The notes beneath the pieces were generated by a model, which was not told the DNA's origin, did not search any database, and saw only the letters and a program-made list of their open reading frames with translations. DNA of 64,000 nucleotides from Robinsoniella peoriensis (lineage in GTDB: Bacteria > Bacillota > Clostridia > Lachnospirales > Lachnospiraceae). The stretch lies in assembly GCF_000797495.1 (NCBI RefSeq), contig NZ_JTGN01000004.1:480974-544973 (forward strand), in the 5' to 3' direction. Below, in pieces: positions 26,688-35,789 of the stretch. A program made the position numbers and the translations under genes. How positions within the stretch are numbered: position 1 is the stretch's first letter; every line of letters begins with the position of its first letter.

Positions 26688-27161
26688 ATTGATGCTGTCT
26701 AATATTTGGGTTTAGATGAGAAAGGACGCCAGGCTGTACGCTGTCGGCAGTTATTTCAGATGTTGAGATGGATATTAATTTATTTGAATTTTTTTAAGAA
26801 CTACGTTTCAAAAGAACAGCTTACAATTACAGATTGTGATGCTGTTCTTTTTTGATATGTATGGAAAGTTTGAATCCTCATCACAGTACGATTAACCATA
26901 ACTCCCGGGTTCCACCATTCTGATAAAGATAAATACAGTTTTGTATCGGAAAATGAGTATTGGAAAGATGAGGTGTGGAGTAATTGCATGGACGTCTGAA
27001 GCGTAGATCAGAACTGCGACTTCCAAGGTGATTTTAGAATAATAATATCAAATCACTTTTCGAAGGAAAAATTTGCAAAAAGTTTACAGTAAATATTGAC
27101 ACACATCGTCAGGGTTTTCATGATATGATAGAACTTATCTATAACGAAAGAGGTGAATTGG
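26688..27161. other. Non-coding gap of 474 bases
   Basis: Holds a good terminator at 26811-26853 (120 bases after the reductase stop), and otherwise no gene with a start codon and ribosome site. On the plus strand an open frame of about 42 codons ends at 26999 with protein-like composition but no start, possibly a relic. A weak AT-rich promoter region precedes the WYL regulator. Confidence 0.5.
26811..26853 (+). terminator. Rho-independent terminator
   Basis: AAAGAACAGC (26811-26820) pairs perfectly with GCTGTTCTTT (26841-26850); the inner ACAAT/ATTGT extends it. T-tract of six follows. Confidence 0.85.
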
Positions 27162-28076
27162 ATGTCCGAGGGCCGTTTATTTAAAATTATCTATTATCTT
27201 TTAGAGAAAGGGCGGGCAACTGCTCCGGAACTTGCCGAAAAGTATGAAGTGTCCATTCGGACTATTTACCGGGATGTGGACATGCTCAGCAGTGCCGGAA
27301 TACCTGTTTATGTCACAAAAGGCAGAAAGGGCGGCATTCAGTTGATGGATCATTTTGTCCTGAATAAATCTATTTTATCTGATAGGGAAAAACAGGAAAT
27401 TCTGATGGGACTGCAAAGCCTTTGTGCAATACAATATCAGGACGCGGAAGATATTCTGACAAAAATGGGTGCTGTTTTCCAGACGGCTCAGACAAAATGG
27501 ATCGAGGCAGATTTCTCACGTTGGGGAATTTCCAGAGAAAATGAACAAAAAATATTTAGTATTTTAAAACAGTCTATTTTGGAAAGCAGAGTTCTTTCAT
27601 TTACTTATTATGCTTCCTCCGGCGAACACCTGCAAAGAGAAGCCGAGCCATTGAAACTAGTCTATAAAGATAAAGCCTGGTATATTTATGCATTTTGCCG
27701 CTATCGGTTAGAGAAGAGGCTTTTTCGGGTTTCCAGAATGAAGAAAATCACACTTACAAAAGAGCAGTTCTGCAGGAAGATTGGAACCGATGATCCGGTA
27801 TTCCCCAAGTCGGCAGTTATGGGGCAGGTTATGGAAATAGAATTGCATTTTCCGGATGAAATGGCTTACCGTATCTATGATATTTTTGATGATCAGGATA
27901 TTACAAAGCTTAAAAGCGGATATAAGGTGACGGCCGCCGTGCCGGAGACCCAATGGCTGTATGAGTTTATTATGTCTTTCGGGGACAAAGTGGATATCGT
28001 ATCACCGAGACAGTTAAGAGAAAACATCATAAAGCGCTGTGCAAATGCATTACAGCATCACAGGAAGGAGCTATAA
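27162..28076 (+). CDS. YafY-type WYL-domain transcriptional regulator
   Basis: Regulator of 304 residues: N-terminal HTH_11/DeoR-like winged helix (RLFKIIYYLLEKGRATAPEL, VSIRTIYRDVDMLSSAGIPV), a linker, a WYL domain (about 135-215; here SFTYYASSGEHL, PLKLVYKDKAWYIYAFCR, RLFRVSRM) and a WCX-like C-terminus. WYL domains bind nucleic acid or small ligands and occur in stress and defence regulators. The ATG at 27162 has AGAGGTG upstream and is preferred to a GTG three codons earlier. It is followed three bases later by a UDG-superfamily gene, so the two form a transcription unit. Confidence 0.9.
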   Translation: MSEGRLFKIIYYLLEKGRATAPELAEKYEVSIRTIYRDVDMLSSAGIPVYVTKGRKGGIQLMDHFVLNKSILSDREKQEILMGLQSLCAIQYQDAEDILTKMGAVFQTAQTKWIEADFSRWGISRENEQKIFSILKQSILESRVLSFTYYASSGEHLQREAEPLKLVYKDKAWYIYAFCRYRLEKRLFRVSRMKKITLTKEQFCRKIGTDDPVFPKSAVMGQVMEIELHFPDEMAYRIYDIFDDQDITKLKSGYKVTAAVPETQWLYEFIMSFGDKVDIVSPRQLRENIIKRCANALQHHRKEL

Positions 28077-28079
28077 TAC

Positions 28080-28673
28080 ATGAATATAAAAAATGAATTG
28101 GAACGTTTGCCGGGTAAAAGTGTAAATATGCAGTTTAGTAATGCTGATATTCAGCCTGAAAAAATAAGGGCGATTATGATTAATGAAGTGGTTCCTGCCG
28201 ATCCCGGACAGGATTTTTATGGCGGTGGGATAACCGCTTATTTGGAAACGGCAATCCCCTTATTCCAGAAGGCAGGTGCTGATGTACACAACATAGACGA
28301 TATTGTTGATTTGGGGGTTTATATCACCAATGCAGTGAAAATCCCAAAATCAGAATACGCAGTCAGCCGGGAAGATATCGAAAAAAGCCTTCCGTTTCTG
28401 GAAAAAGAACTATCATTCTTTCCTAATGTAAAAGTAATTATGCTTATGGGGGATGTTGCAAAAAAAGCATTCAATCTAATAAGTAAAAAGGAGACAGGGA
28501 AAAATGCAATTCCTGCTATCTCCACTTATAAAATGCGAAATAGTGAATTCTTCTACAAAGGGATCCGTTTAATGCCATCCTATATCATGACCGGACAGAA
28601 TATTTTGATAGAAAAGTCTAAATTTCAGATGGCAGCAGAAGATATTGGAAACATGATTCAAATGATTCGGTAA
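28080..28673 (+). CDS. Uracil-DNA glycosylase superfamily-like protein
   Basis: Protein of 197 residues resembling the UDG-superfamily proteins of Clostridia. An early strand with IMINEVVPADPGQDFYGGG stands where the water-activating loop of the fold lies, VYITNAVKIPK resembles the following conserved strand, VKVIMLMGDVAKKAFN the next, and MPSYIMTGQN replaces the usual HPS catalytic loop. Whether it excises uracil is uncertain. AAGGAG overlaps the end of the WYL regulator gene three bases upstream, so they are co-expressed, and the regulator may link it to a DNA-damage or stress response (inference). Confidence 0.65.
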   Translation: MNIKNELERLPGKSVNMQFSNADIQPEKIRAIMINEVVPADPGQDFYGGGITAYLETAIPLFQKAGADVHNIDDIVDLGVYITNAVKIPKSEYAVSREDIEKSLPFLEKELSFFPNVKVIMLMGDVAKKAFNLISKKETGKNAIPAISTYKMRNSEFFYKGIRLMPSYIMTGQNILIEKSKFQMAAEDIGNMIQMIR

Positions 28674-28967
28674 TAATTTAATATAAATAAAGCCATTTGA
28701 ACAGGATCACAGCGAAACGAAAAAACTCTTTCCTCAAAAAAATAGGATAATAAACATTATAAAGCAGGCTTGGAATGATAAAAAACATTACCTAAATATT
28801 CTGTGTATTGCACATCAACGTTTCTTAACGGTATAATAAAAATCAATTGGTAATGTGCTGAAGAATACTAAAATTAATAGATACAGTACGAAAGAATCAG
28901 TACAAAAAAATCATATATTATCCAAAAACATAATACTAAAAGCATAGAAAGACACGAGGTATCCAAA

Positions 28968-30251
28968 ATGCACACCATAAAAATGGGCTTTTCACAAAAA
29001 AACATCACCCCTTCAAATTCGATTCAAACCGTTGGATTTGGACGAACGGATGAATGGTCAAAAGGTATTTTACAGCCACTGTATGCACAGATCACTATCT
29101 GGGAATCAGATAACGGAATATGCTGCCTTGCCGCGATCGACCATATCGGTTTTTCAAAACAGCATGCCGACTTTTTGCGGGATGAAATTGGGAATCTATT
29201 ATCTGTTTCCAGAGAAAAGGTAATGCTTTGCTTTTCCCATACGCATGCAGCTCCTAACGATAGCAGTGCTCCGGAATATTTTAAATTCCTCTGCAAACAG
29301 GTAAAATCCGGAGTATCAGAGGCAATCCGGGATTTGACACCTGTATATGCTGCCTGGGGCAACGCTTATACGGACATTGGTGTGAACCGACGCAGCAGTT
29401 GTGAGGCATTAGACAGAAGAATTGGTATTTTAAAAATCTGTGATGCAAAAGAAGGGGCATTGAAATTAATTCTTCTTCGCCTTACCGTTCACAATAATGT
29501 GCTGAAAGCTGATAATTATCTGATTTCACCGGACTTTTTCGGAACTGTCCGGGATGAATTACAGTCCCAATACGGGTGCCCGGTCATGGTAACTCAGGGT
29601 GCTTCCGGAAATGTGGCGCCAAAGTATTTTAAATCAAAGATTCTGCCTCCGGATGCCAATGACAGCCGATTTATCCGCTCTGATGCGGCATTAAACGAGA
29701 TGGCGCAGACTGTGCTTCAGGAAACAGAACCGGTCATAGCATCTCTCATTCCCAGGAATTTGGAATCTATCTCCATGTATTCCGAAAAAATCACTCTTTT
29801 TTCAGATGTTCCATCCTATGACCGGGCACTTGCAATTGCAAAAGAAGCAGCAAAAGCCTGTGGCATAGATGGAACAGCATGGCTTATGGAAGTAGAGCGT
29901 CTTTTACAAAACCAGATTACTGTACAGGAGGAGGAAATAGAAGTTCAGTATTTTTTCCTGGACACATTTTGCCTTTGTGGTGTGGCGAATGAAATTATGT
30001 GTGAATTTGCACTGCGAGTTTCCGAAATGCTTCTAAATGAGTACTTCTATTTTGGCGGATATACCAATGGGTGCACCGGCTATTTCCCAACGGAAGAAGA
30101 ATTCGATAAGGGCGGTTATGAAGTTTATTGGTCCATGCTTTTTTATTTTAGGTACCATGGCCGTGTCTTTCCGCTGCAGCGGAACTCCGCAGCAGAATTA
30201 ATCCGATTTATTGCTGATAATGCCAGAGGTATAAAATTCCCATTGTCATAA
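28968..30251 (+). CDS. Neutral/alkaline ceramidase-like protein
   Basis: Protein of 427 residues matching the N-terminal domain of neutral non-lysosomal ceramidases (PF04734): start motif GFSQKNITP, zinc-site residues in CFSHTHAAPN, VTQGASGNVAP and a C-terminal GGYTNGCTGYFPTEEEFDKG. True ceramidases are about 650 residues with a C-terminal domain and signal peptide; both are absent here, so this is the short cytoplasmic-type version common in Firmicutes near carbohydrate genes, and its substrate is not necessarily ceramide. Monocistronic, with GAGGT before ATG. The 294 bases upstream hold no other gene. Confidence 0.75.
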   Translation: MHTIKMGFSQKNITPSNSIQTVGFGRTDEWSKGILQPLYAQITIWESDNGICCLAAIDHIGFSKQHADFLRDEIGNLLSVSREKVMLCFSHTHAAPNDSSAPEYFKFLCKQVKSGVSEAIRDLTPVYAAWGNAYTDIGVNRRSSCEALDRRIGILKICDAKEGALKLILLRLTVHNNVLKADNYLISPDFFGTVRDELQSQYGCPVMVTQGASGNVAPKYFKSKILPPDANDSRFIRSDAALNEMAQTVLQETEPVIASLIPRNLESISMYSEKITLFSDVPSYDRALAIAKEAAKACGIDGTAWLMEVERLLQNQITVQEEEIEVQYFFLDTFCLCGVANEIMCEFALRVSEMLLNEYFYFGGYTNGCTGYFPTEEEFDKGGYEVYWSMLFYFRYHGRVFPLQRNSAAELIRFIADNARGIKFPLS

Positions 30252-30343
30252 AGTTTTCATTATGATACTATCATTACAGAAGAGTAGTATTCCATAAAGC
30301 TTGAATTACCGATAAATACTTATATCTCAAACTTTTTGGAGAG

Positions 30344-30369
30344 CTGCGAAATGCATCAGGATTTCGCAG
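30344..30369 (+). terminator. Hairpin after the ceramidase-like gene
   Basis: Perfect nine-base stem CTGCGAAAT/ATTTCGCAG with an eight-base loop. No immediate T-run follows, so it is only a possible terminator. Confidence 0.4.
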
Positions 30370-30396
30370 CGAATGCCCGCGTGCCGCAAAAAAATA

Positions 30397-30562
30397 CTAG
30401 AGCGTGTTTGAAAATTCATTCCTGCCATCTGTACGCCCCACTTTGCGGCAGATTTGCCCCGAATTCAGGTTACGTAGCCCGCTACGCGCCCTTCATCCGG
30501 GACAAATCTCCCACAAACTGTGACGCACAGCTGCCAGAAAGCAATTTTAAAAAACGCTCTAG
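30397..30562. repeat. 166-bp full-length palindromic repeat (MITE-like)
   Basis: The whole element is an imperfect palindrome. Ends are CTAGAGCG (30397-30404) and CGCTCTAG (30555-30562); the centre is CGTAGC-cc-GCTACG (30473-30486), exactly at the midpoint. The two 82-base arms align without gaps at roughly three quarters identity. It ends 24 bases before the response regulator gene at 30587. No open frame of interest. A shortened relative is found at 43179-43233, so it is a dispersed element. It could act as a terminator or processing site. Confidence 0.75.
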
Positions 30563-30586
30563 AGCATGTGATAGGAGCTAATACAT

Positions 30587-31252
30587 ATGAAATTGTTATT
30601 AATAGAAGATGACCGGATCCTGTGCCGGGAGCTTGCGCGGGAACTGGGCAGCAATGGGTATGAAGTTAAACTGGCAGATGATTATGACCGGATAGAGGAT
30701 TTAGTGAAAAAAGGTGATTTTAAGCTTATACTGCTGGATATATCCCTTCCTGGCAGGGATGGCTATGAAATCTGCAGAAGCATCCGCCATTTTTCAAAAA
30801 TCCCTATTATGTTTCTGACCAGCAGGGATTCTGACATGGATGAGTTGTACGGGATGACTCTTGGAGGAGACGACTTTATCCGCAAACCTTACAATATGCC
30901 GATCCTGCTGGCACGCATTGCGGCATTGCTCCGCAGAAGCGGTTTTGGGTTATCTGAGGACCGCAGGCTGCTCTGGGAGGATTTTACCCTGTGGCCGTCC
31001 AAAGGGAAGCTGTGCAGAGGGGAGCGCGAAATTATCCTCACCAGGCAGGAAACCCTCCTTTTGTCGTATCTGTTTTCCCATCCACAGGAAATTGTTAAAA
31101 GAGTGGATTTGATAGAGGAACTCTGGGATAATCAGGTGTATATAGATGACAATACCTTAAGCGTCCATATGACGCGGCTCAGAAGTAAGTTAAAAGAGCT
31201 GGATGCCGGTGATCTCATCCAGACACGATACGGTCAGGGGTATCAGCTTTGA
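30587..31252 (+). CDS. BceR-type response regulator
   Basis: OmpR-family response regulator of 221 residues: receiver domain (1-115) with EDD7-9, phospho-acceptor Asp51 in LLDISLPGRDG and FIRKPYN, then a winged-helix output domain (about 130-221) ending VHMTRLRSKLKEL...TRYGQGYQL. It heads a four-gene cassette with an intramembrane-sensing kinase and BceAB-type ABC transporter, so it should activate transporter expression when a cell-wall-active peptide antibiotic is present. GGAG precedes ATG; the stop overlaps the kinase start (TTGA). Confidence 0.92.
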   Translation: MKLLLIEDDRILCRELARELGSNGYEVKLADDYDRIEDLVKKGDFKLILLDISLPGRDGYEICRSIRHFSKIPIMFLTSRDSDMDELYGMTLGGDDFIRKPYNMPILLARIAALLRRSGFGLSEDRRLLWEDFTLWPSKGKLCRGEREIILTRQETLLLSYLFSHPQEIVKRVDLIEELWDNQVYIDDNTLSVHMTRLRSKLKELDAGDLIQTRYGQGYQL

Positions 31253-32247
31253 ACGGGCGGTTATACTGGCAGCAGCGTCTGACCTATATTCTGATTCAGC
31301 TGATCGGTCTGTCTGGTGCATGTATCTACTTAAGAGCGTTGAAGCGGGGATGGTGGCAGATTTTGCCGCTGTTTTTTGTATGTCTGGCGGTGATTTTCTG
31401 TTATAATCTGCTGCGTTACCGGAAACAGCGGGCATATTTTCGTAAAATGGCAGTTTTGGTTGACCAGCTGGATGAAAAGTACCTCTTCCCCCAGATATGG
31501 AAAGATGCGAAATCCTATGAAGAAACGGGTTATCTGTGCCTGCTTCGGGAATGTACAAAATCTATGCTGGAGCAGATAGAGCTTAGTAGGCGTGAGGGCA
31601 GGGATTATCAGGAATGGCTGGAAACTTATGTTCATGATATGAAGCAGCCCATCTCCGCTATTAAATTAATTGCAGAACGGATGCGGACCGAAGACAGCAG
31701 GGATATTCTGTTGGAGTTGGAAACCATGAACCACCATTTAGAACAGGTTCTCTACTATGGGAGAAGCGAAAGTCCCCATACCGATTTTATATTTAAAAAG
31801 GTGAATTTCCTGGATGTTTTAAATGAGTGTTTATCCATGAATAAGCAAATGTTGATTCAAAACCGGGTGCGGATAGAAATCCCGGAGTTTTTTCCGGAAG
31901 TATATGGAGACGAGAAAGGTATTTTATTTTTACTGAACCAGCTGGTATATAATGCCGCTGTTTATCGGAGAGACCAGGATCCGGTCATTCAGTTTACTTA
32001 TAGCATTCAAATGGATATTCTGCATTTTTTCATACGGGATAATGGATGCGGCATTACAGCGGAAGATTTACCGAGAGTTTTCGAAAAAGGTTTCACCGGA
32101 AAGAATGGCAGAAAAAATCTGTGTTCTACCGGAATGGGGCTCTATCTCTGTAAAAAGCATGCAGAGGATATGGGCATTGGATTAAGCATAAAGTCAGAGG
32201 AAAATATCTATACGGAAGTCTGCATGGCATTACCTTTGCGCCTGTAG
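31249..32247 (+). CDS. BceS-type intramembrane-sensing histidine kinase
   Basis: Kinase of 332 residues with two N-terminal transmembrane helices (about 11-29 and 35-54) and almost no loop between them, the layout of intramembrane-sensing kinases that detect transporter state rather than ligand. HisKA-like phosphoacceptor His129 lies in TYVHDMKQPISAIKL; ATPase motifs are NQLVYNAAVY, DNGCGI and TGMGLYLCKKHAE. The start is TTG at 31249, overlapping the TGA of the regulator and preceded by AGGGG. Signals are expected to come from the BceAB-type transporter encoded next. Confidence 0.92.
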   Translation: MNGRLYWQQRLTYILIQLIGLSGACIYLRALKRGWWQILPLFFVCLAVIFCYNLLRYRKQRAYFRKMAVLVDQLDEKYLFPQIWKDAKSYEETGYLCLLRECTKSMLEQIELSRREGRDYQEWLETYVHDMKQPISAIKLIAERMRTEDSRDILLELETMNHHLEQVLYYGRSESPHTDFIFKKVNFLDVLNECLSMNKQMLIQNRVRIEIPEFFPEVYGDEKGILFLLNQLVYNAAVYRRDQDPVIQFTYSIQMDILHFFIRDNGCGITAEDLPRVFEKGFTGKNGRKNLCSTGMGLYLCKKHAEDMGIGLSIKSEENIYTEVCMALPLRL

Positions 32248-32253
32248 AGACAA

Positions 32254-32284
32254 TTCTTACGAAAAGGAAAGATTTCTGTAAGAA
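32254..32284 (+). promoter_or_regulatory. Candidate BceR-type operator before the transporter genes
   Basis: Dyad TTCTTAC (32254-32260) and GTAAGAA (32278-32284), extended inward by AAA/TTT. It lies 55 bases before the ATPase gene, between the kinase and transporter, where BceR-like regulators normally bind in such cassettes. Assignment is inferred. Confidence 0.55.
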
Positions 32285-32338
32285 AATATGCTATGTTCCA
32301 AAGTGCACAGGCGGTATGCTATATCTGAGGTGATAAAC

Positions 32339-33106
32339 ATGAAAACTTTATTAAAAATAGAACATATCTCTAAATATTATGGAGAAAATGCAAATGTAAC
32401 AAAGGCTCTGAATGATGTGGACTTTTCGGTCGAAGGAGGAGAATTTGTGGGAATTATGGGTGCCAGCGGTTCCGGGAAAACAACGCTGCTTCAGTGTGTT
32501 TCTACTTTGGATGATCCCTCCGCAGGGAAAATATTTTTAAGGGATCGGGAGATCACACAGCTGACGGAACAGGAGATTGCACGTTTCCGGAGTGAGCATC
32601 TGGGATTTGTCTTTCAGGAATATAATCTGCTCGATACCCTTACCCTGGGAGAAAATATTGAACTGGCTCTTACCATACGCAAACTGCCCCAGGAGGAAAT
32701 AACGCCAAAGGTAAATGCCATTGCGGAAAAGCTGGGCATTCGTAGTGAACTTCATAAATTTCCATACGAAGTATCCGGAGGGCAGAAACAGCGCTGTGCC
32801 TGTGCAAGAGCGCTGGTGAATGAACCGGACCTGCTGCTTGCCGATGAACCTACCGGCGCACTGGACTCCGCATCCAGTGCCATGCTCTTGGATGCTATGA
32901 AGGATCTGAATAAATCTCTTGGGATTACAATTCTAATGGTTACCCATGACGCTTTTACCGCCAGCCACTGCAGCCGGATCCTGTTTCTGCGTGACGGCAA
33001 AATCTTTACGGAAATGCTCAGAGGAAATAAAGACAGAAAGAAGTTCTTCCAGGAAATCCTGGATGTGATGTCCATGTTAGGCGGTGATGTTGCTCATGTA
33101 CGCTAA
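32339..33106 (+). CDS. BceA-type ABC transporter ATPase
   Basis: ATP-binding protein of 255 residues, MacB/BceA class. Walker A GASGSGKTT, Q-loop VFQEYNLLDTLT, signature VSGGQKQRCACARAL, Walker B LLADEPTGALD. The ATG at 32339 has GAGGTGA upstream; an in-frame ATG at 32288 lacks a site. Its stop overlaps the permease start. With the permease it forms a module that protects cell-wall lipid targets from peptide antibiotics and relays the signal to the kinase. Confidence 0.93.
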   Translation: MKTLLKIEHISKYYGENANVTKALNDVDFSVEGGEFVGIMGASGSGKTTLLQCVSTLDDPSAGKIFLRDREITQLTEQEIARFRSEHLGFVFQEYNLLDTLTLGENIELALTIRKLPQEEITPKVNAIAEKLGIRSELHKFPYEVSGGQKQRCACARALVNEPDLLLADEPTGALDSASSAMLLDAMKDLNKSLGITILMVTHDAFTASHCSRILFLRDGKIFTEMLRGNKDRKKFFQEILDVMSMLGGDVAHVR

Positions 33107-35114
33107 ACTTGCCTTGCGTAATGTAAAAAGAAGCCTGGGTGATTATGCCGTTTATGTTCTTACACTTATTTTAAGCATTACGTTAATATTCGCATACAAT
33201 TCCCTGCTGTTTTCCGATGCAATAGCTTCATTTAACAAACTGATGGGGCAAATGATGAGTATCCTGTTATGCGTAACGATAATGGTTGTACTAATTCTGG
33301 GGTGGCTGATTTCCTACATAACCCGTTTTATTTTTGAACAGCGCAGCCGGGAATTTGCCTGCTATATGACAATGGGAATGGAACGCAGAACCATGAGCCG
33401 TCTTTTTCTGACGGAACAGCTGATAATCGGTATTTCCACTCTGTTTGTTGGAATTGTATTGGGTAATTTCTTTTATCTTGTTTTAAGCCAGGTGATTTTC
33501 CGGATGTTTGATAAGAGTTATTATATGGATTTATCGTTTCAATTACCGGCTGTTGGCTTGACCGTTCTCTGCTTTTTTATTATGTTTGCCCTTTCACTGC
33601 TGCGTCAGAACAAAATCTTAAAGAAGATTCGTATTAAAGAACTGATGCATTATGAAAGGAAAAATGAAAAATCCTCTACAAATAAAGGGAAACATATAAA
33701 AGCAAAGCTTATTCTCGCAGTTTTGTCAGGTATTTTTGGAATCCTATGCCTTGGTACTGCATTTGTCCAGAAGTTATCCGGCTTTTTCGGAATCTTTTTA
33801 ATGGTTTCGGGTGTACTCCTGCAAGGCATCAGCCTGCTGCTATTTTACAGGCACCTGTCTGAAAATATTCTGATTCGCTATAAGAAAAATGAAAAACGCC
33901 GCCTGCATCATCTTAATATCTTTTTTTACAGACAGCTAACCGGAAGGCTGAAGACGAACGGAAAACAGATGGGCGTCATTTCCATTCTGTTACTTCTGAC
34001 CCTGCTGGGACTTGGGGGAGCTGCCTTTATGGCAAATTCGTATGAGACTAGTCTGGCAAAATCAGTCCCTTTCGATATAGAGGTTTCCGAACGCTACGGG
34101 ACTTTGGATATAGAATCCTGCAGAGATTTTGTCAGACAGCGAAGTACGGTAACAACAGAGCATTCTTATCATATCTATCGGTTAAATGACAGTGAAATTA
34201 TCGCTACGCTTCTGAAAAAGAAACGGTCCGAAGAAAATGAATTTGAAGATTTGGCAGACAGCCAGAATAAAGACCGTGCCATACGGCTTTCTGACTATAA
34301 TGCACTGCTGAAAATGCTGGGCAGGGAAACAGTTTCTTTGAAAACAGATGAATATTACATTCAGACAGATGAAGAATATTATGCAGGAAAATTTGAAAAA
34401 GCACTTCCTACTCTGATAACCGAAGGAAAAGAGTATAAATTGAAGGCTGTTCAGAAGAGTGATTTTGCACAAAATATGATTAATGAAAGCGGTACTAACA
34501 CGGGTTCTATCTTAGTTTTGCCGGATGAAACACTCAATACACTGACCGGAGAACGGCAGTGCTATTTTGCCATGACAGCAGATCGTGAACAAACGGAATA
34601 CAAATATGAACTCAGGCAATTTTTAGAGGAAAAGAAAGTAAGTGAAGGTGCCAGTTTTATTGCAGTATACACTTATGCAGGAGAAAAATCAGAACTTCAG
34701 GCAATCTATATGATGCTGGCATTTATCTGTTGTTATGCAGCTTTTATCTGTATTTTTATCTGTGCGACGATTCTTGCCGTCCAGCTTCTGAGCAGCAGTA
34801 AAAAGTACCGCTACCAGTATGAGCAGCTCCAGCGAATGGGTGCGGGTGACGTGGAAATACGCAGGCTGATTTGGAAACAGACTCTTGTCTATTTTGCAGT
34901 TCCAATCATGCTCCCGTTTCTTTTTGTAATTATATATGTAGCGGGGATCAGTTACTTCAGCCCTGTAGTAAGCAAAACACTGCTATTATCATTTGCCGGG
35001 GCAAATGGAATCTTCCTGTTTATATATGGCTGTTATTTTATCATCACTTGTCTGCAATACCAGAAAAATGTCTTGCAGCAGCAGAAGAAGCTGCATCTGC
35101 GGAATTTATTATAG
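33096..35114 (+). CDS. BceB-type permease
   Basis: Permease of 672 residues with ten predicted transmembrane helices and FtsX-like domains. A first helix near residue 15 (VYVLTLILSITLIFAY) is followed by a three-helix block, two helices (about 200-250), one helix near 300, a large extracellular region (about 325-540) characteristic of BceB peptide sensors, and three C-terminal helices. The conserved start MYAKLALRNVKRS fixes the ATG at 33096; GTG 33084 and ATG 33087 are alternatives. The extracellular region presumably binds the antibiotic complex; its specificity cannot be read. Confidence 0.92.
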   Translation: MYAKLALRNVKRSLGDYAVYVLTLILSITLIFAYNSLLFSDAIASFNKLMGQMMSILLCVTIMVVLILGWLISYITRFIFEQRSREFACYMTMGMERRTMSRLFLTEQLIIGISTLFVGIVLGNFFYLVLSQVIFRMFDKSYYMDLSFQLPAVGLTVLCFFIMFALSLLRQNKILKKIRIKELMHYERKNEKSSTNKGKHIKAKLILAVLSGIFGILCLGTAFVQKLSGFFGIFLMVSGVLLQGISLLLFYRHLSENILIRYKKNEKRRLHHLNIFFYRQLTGRLKTNGKQMGVISILLLLTLLGLGGAAFMANSYETSLAKSVPFDIEVSERYGTLDIESCRDFVRQRSTVTTEHSYHIYRLNDSEIIATLLKKKRSEENEFEDLADSQNKDRAIRLSDYNALLKMLGRETVSLKTDEYYIQTDEEYYAGKFEKALPTLITEGKEYKLKAVQKSDFAQNMINESGTNTGSILVLPDETLNTLTGERQCYFAMTADREQTEYKYELRQFLEEKKVSEGASFIAVYTYAGEKSELQAIYMMLAFICCYAAFICIFICATILAVQLLSSSKKYRYQYEQLQRMGAGDVEIRRLIWKQTLVYFAVPIMLPFLFVIIYVAGISYFSPVVSKTLLLSFAGANGIFLFIYGCYFIITCLQYQKNVLQQQKKLHLRNLL

Positions 35115-35171
35115 TATAATACTTTAACCTTCAGTGCTGATCCCTCGAATCATCAATATGAGTGTTTTACG

Positions 35172-35263
35172 CTGTACAAGGCAGATGCCCGATAGAAACT
35201 TGTACAGGGCACATCATCCCCTTGCGTTGTTCCAGCAGGGGATTGTTGGTGCCGGTACCGGCA
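35172..35263. other. Three consecutive inverted repeats between convergent genes
   Basis: CTGTACAAG/CTTGTACAG (35172-35180, 35199-35207), ATCCCC...TGC/GCA...GGGGAT (about 35215-35243) and the palindrome TGCCGGTACCGGCA (35250-35263). None has a T-run; they may still end transcription of the convergent genes or form an RNA. Confidence 0.4.
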
Positions 35264-35294
35264 GTGGTATAAAAAAGATATCATTCACTTTGAA

Positions 35295-35789
35295 TTAACA
35301 TTCAGGTTCCGTTTGTGGTACGAAATTTTCAAGCTGCTTTTTGAATAAAGACCGGAAAACCAGTCTCACAAGCGGACCTGCAAAGAAAATCTGCCAGCAC
35401 AGTGCCATTGGAAAGTTCATGGCTGTTGTCTGAAACCAGACTGCAACAATATCTTTGCCGGGATTTTTAAATAGAATGGTTGCTGCCAGACTCATAAGGG
35501 GGCACATCAGGCATACGATCATGGAGGAAATTGCCAGCAATATAAAAATCGGGCGGTCTTTTGGGGTTACAATACGAAATGCAAGCATGTGGGACAGTTT
35601 TTCGACTGCAAAAAATTCCAGTATAAATGCAAGCGGCCACATAATGACCAGTTCATGAAACGCCAGAAGGAATACCTCGTTTGTCATTCCCCCCCGATTG
35701 ATTGCTATGTTATAACAGATCATAGCATAGACCATGGCGAAGGCCATGAGAATTGTGAAAATAATATTTTGTGCTTTGGTTTTTGGCAT
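35295..35789 (-). CDS. DUF2798 membrane protein
   Basis: Small membrane protein of 164 residues with four predicted helices arranged as two DUF2798 repeats (IIFTILMAFAMVYAMICYNI ... FHELVIMWPLAFILEFF, then a second pair ending MALCWQIFFAGPLVRLVFRS). The start at 35789 has AAGGAG seven bases upstream; the in-frame extension to 35939 lacks one. Function unknown; members often sit near efflux genes. Here it is downstream of the MATE transporter on the same strand, 173 bases away. Confidence 0.75.
   Translation of the reverse strand: MPKTKAQNIIFTILMAFAMVYAMICYNIAINRGGMTNEVFLLAFHELVIMWPLAFILEFFAVEKLSHMLAFRIVTPKDRPIFILLAISSMIVCLMCPLMSLAATILFKNPGKDIVAVWFQTTAMNFPMALCWQIFFAGPLVRLVFRSLFKKQLENFVPQTEPEC

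Noticed and set aside
26865..26999. Plus-strand open frame ending FVSENEYWKDEVWSNCMDV with protein-like composition
   Set aside because: No start codon or ribosome site, stop directly upstream, and no family recognised; at most an old gene relic.
30336..30581. Plus-strand 81-codon open frame
   Set aside because: It lies almost entirely in the 166-bp palindromic repeat and lacks a ribosome site; best explained by the repeat.
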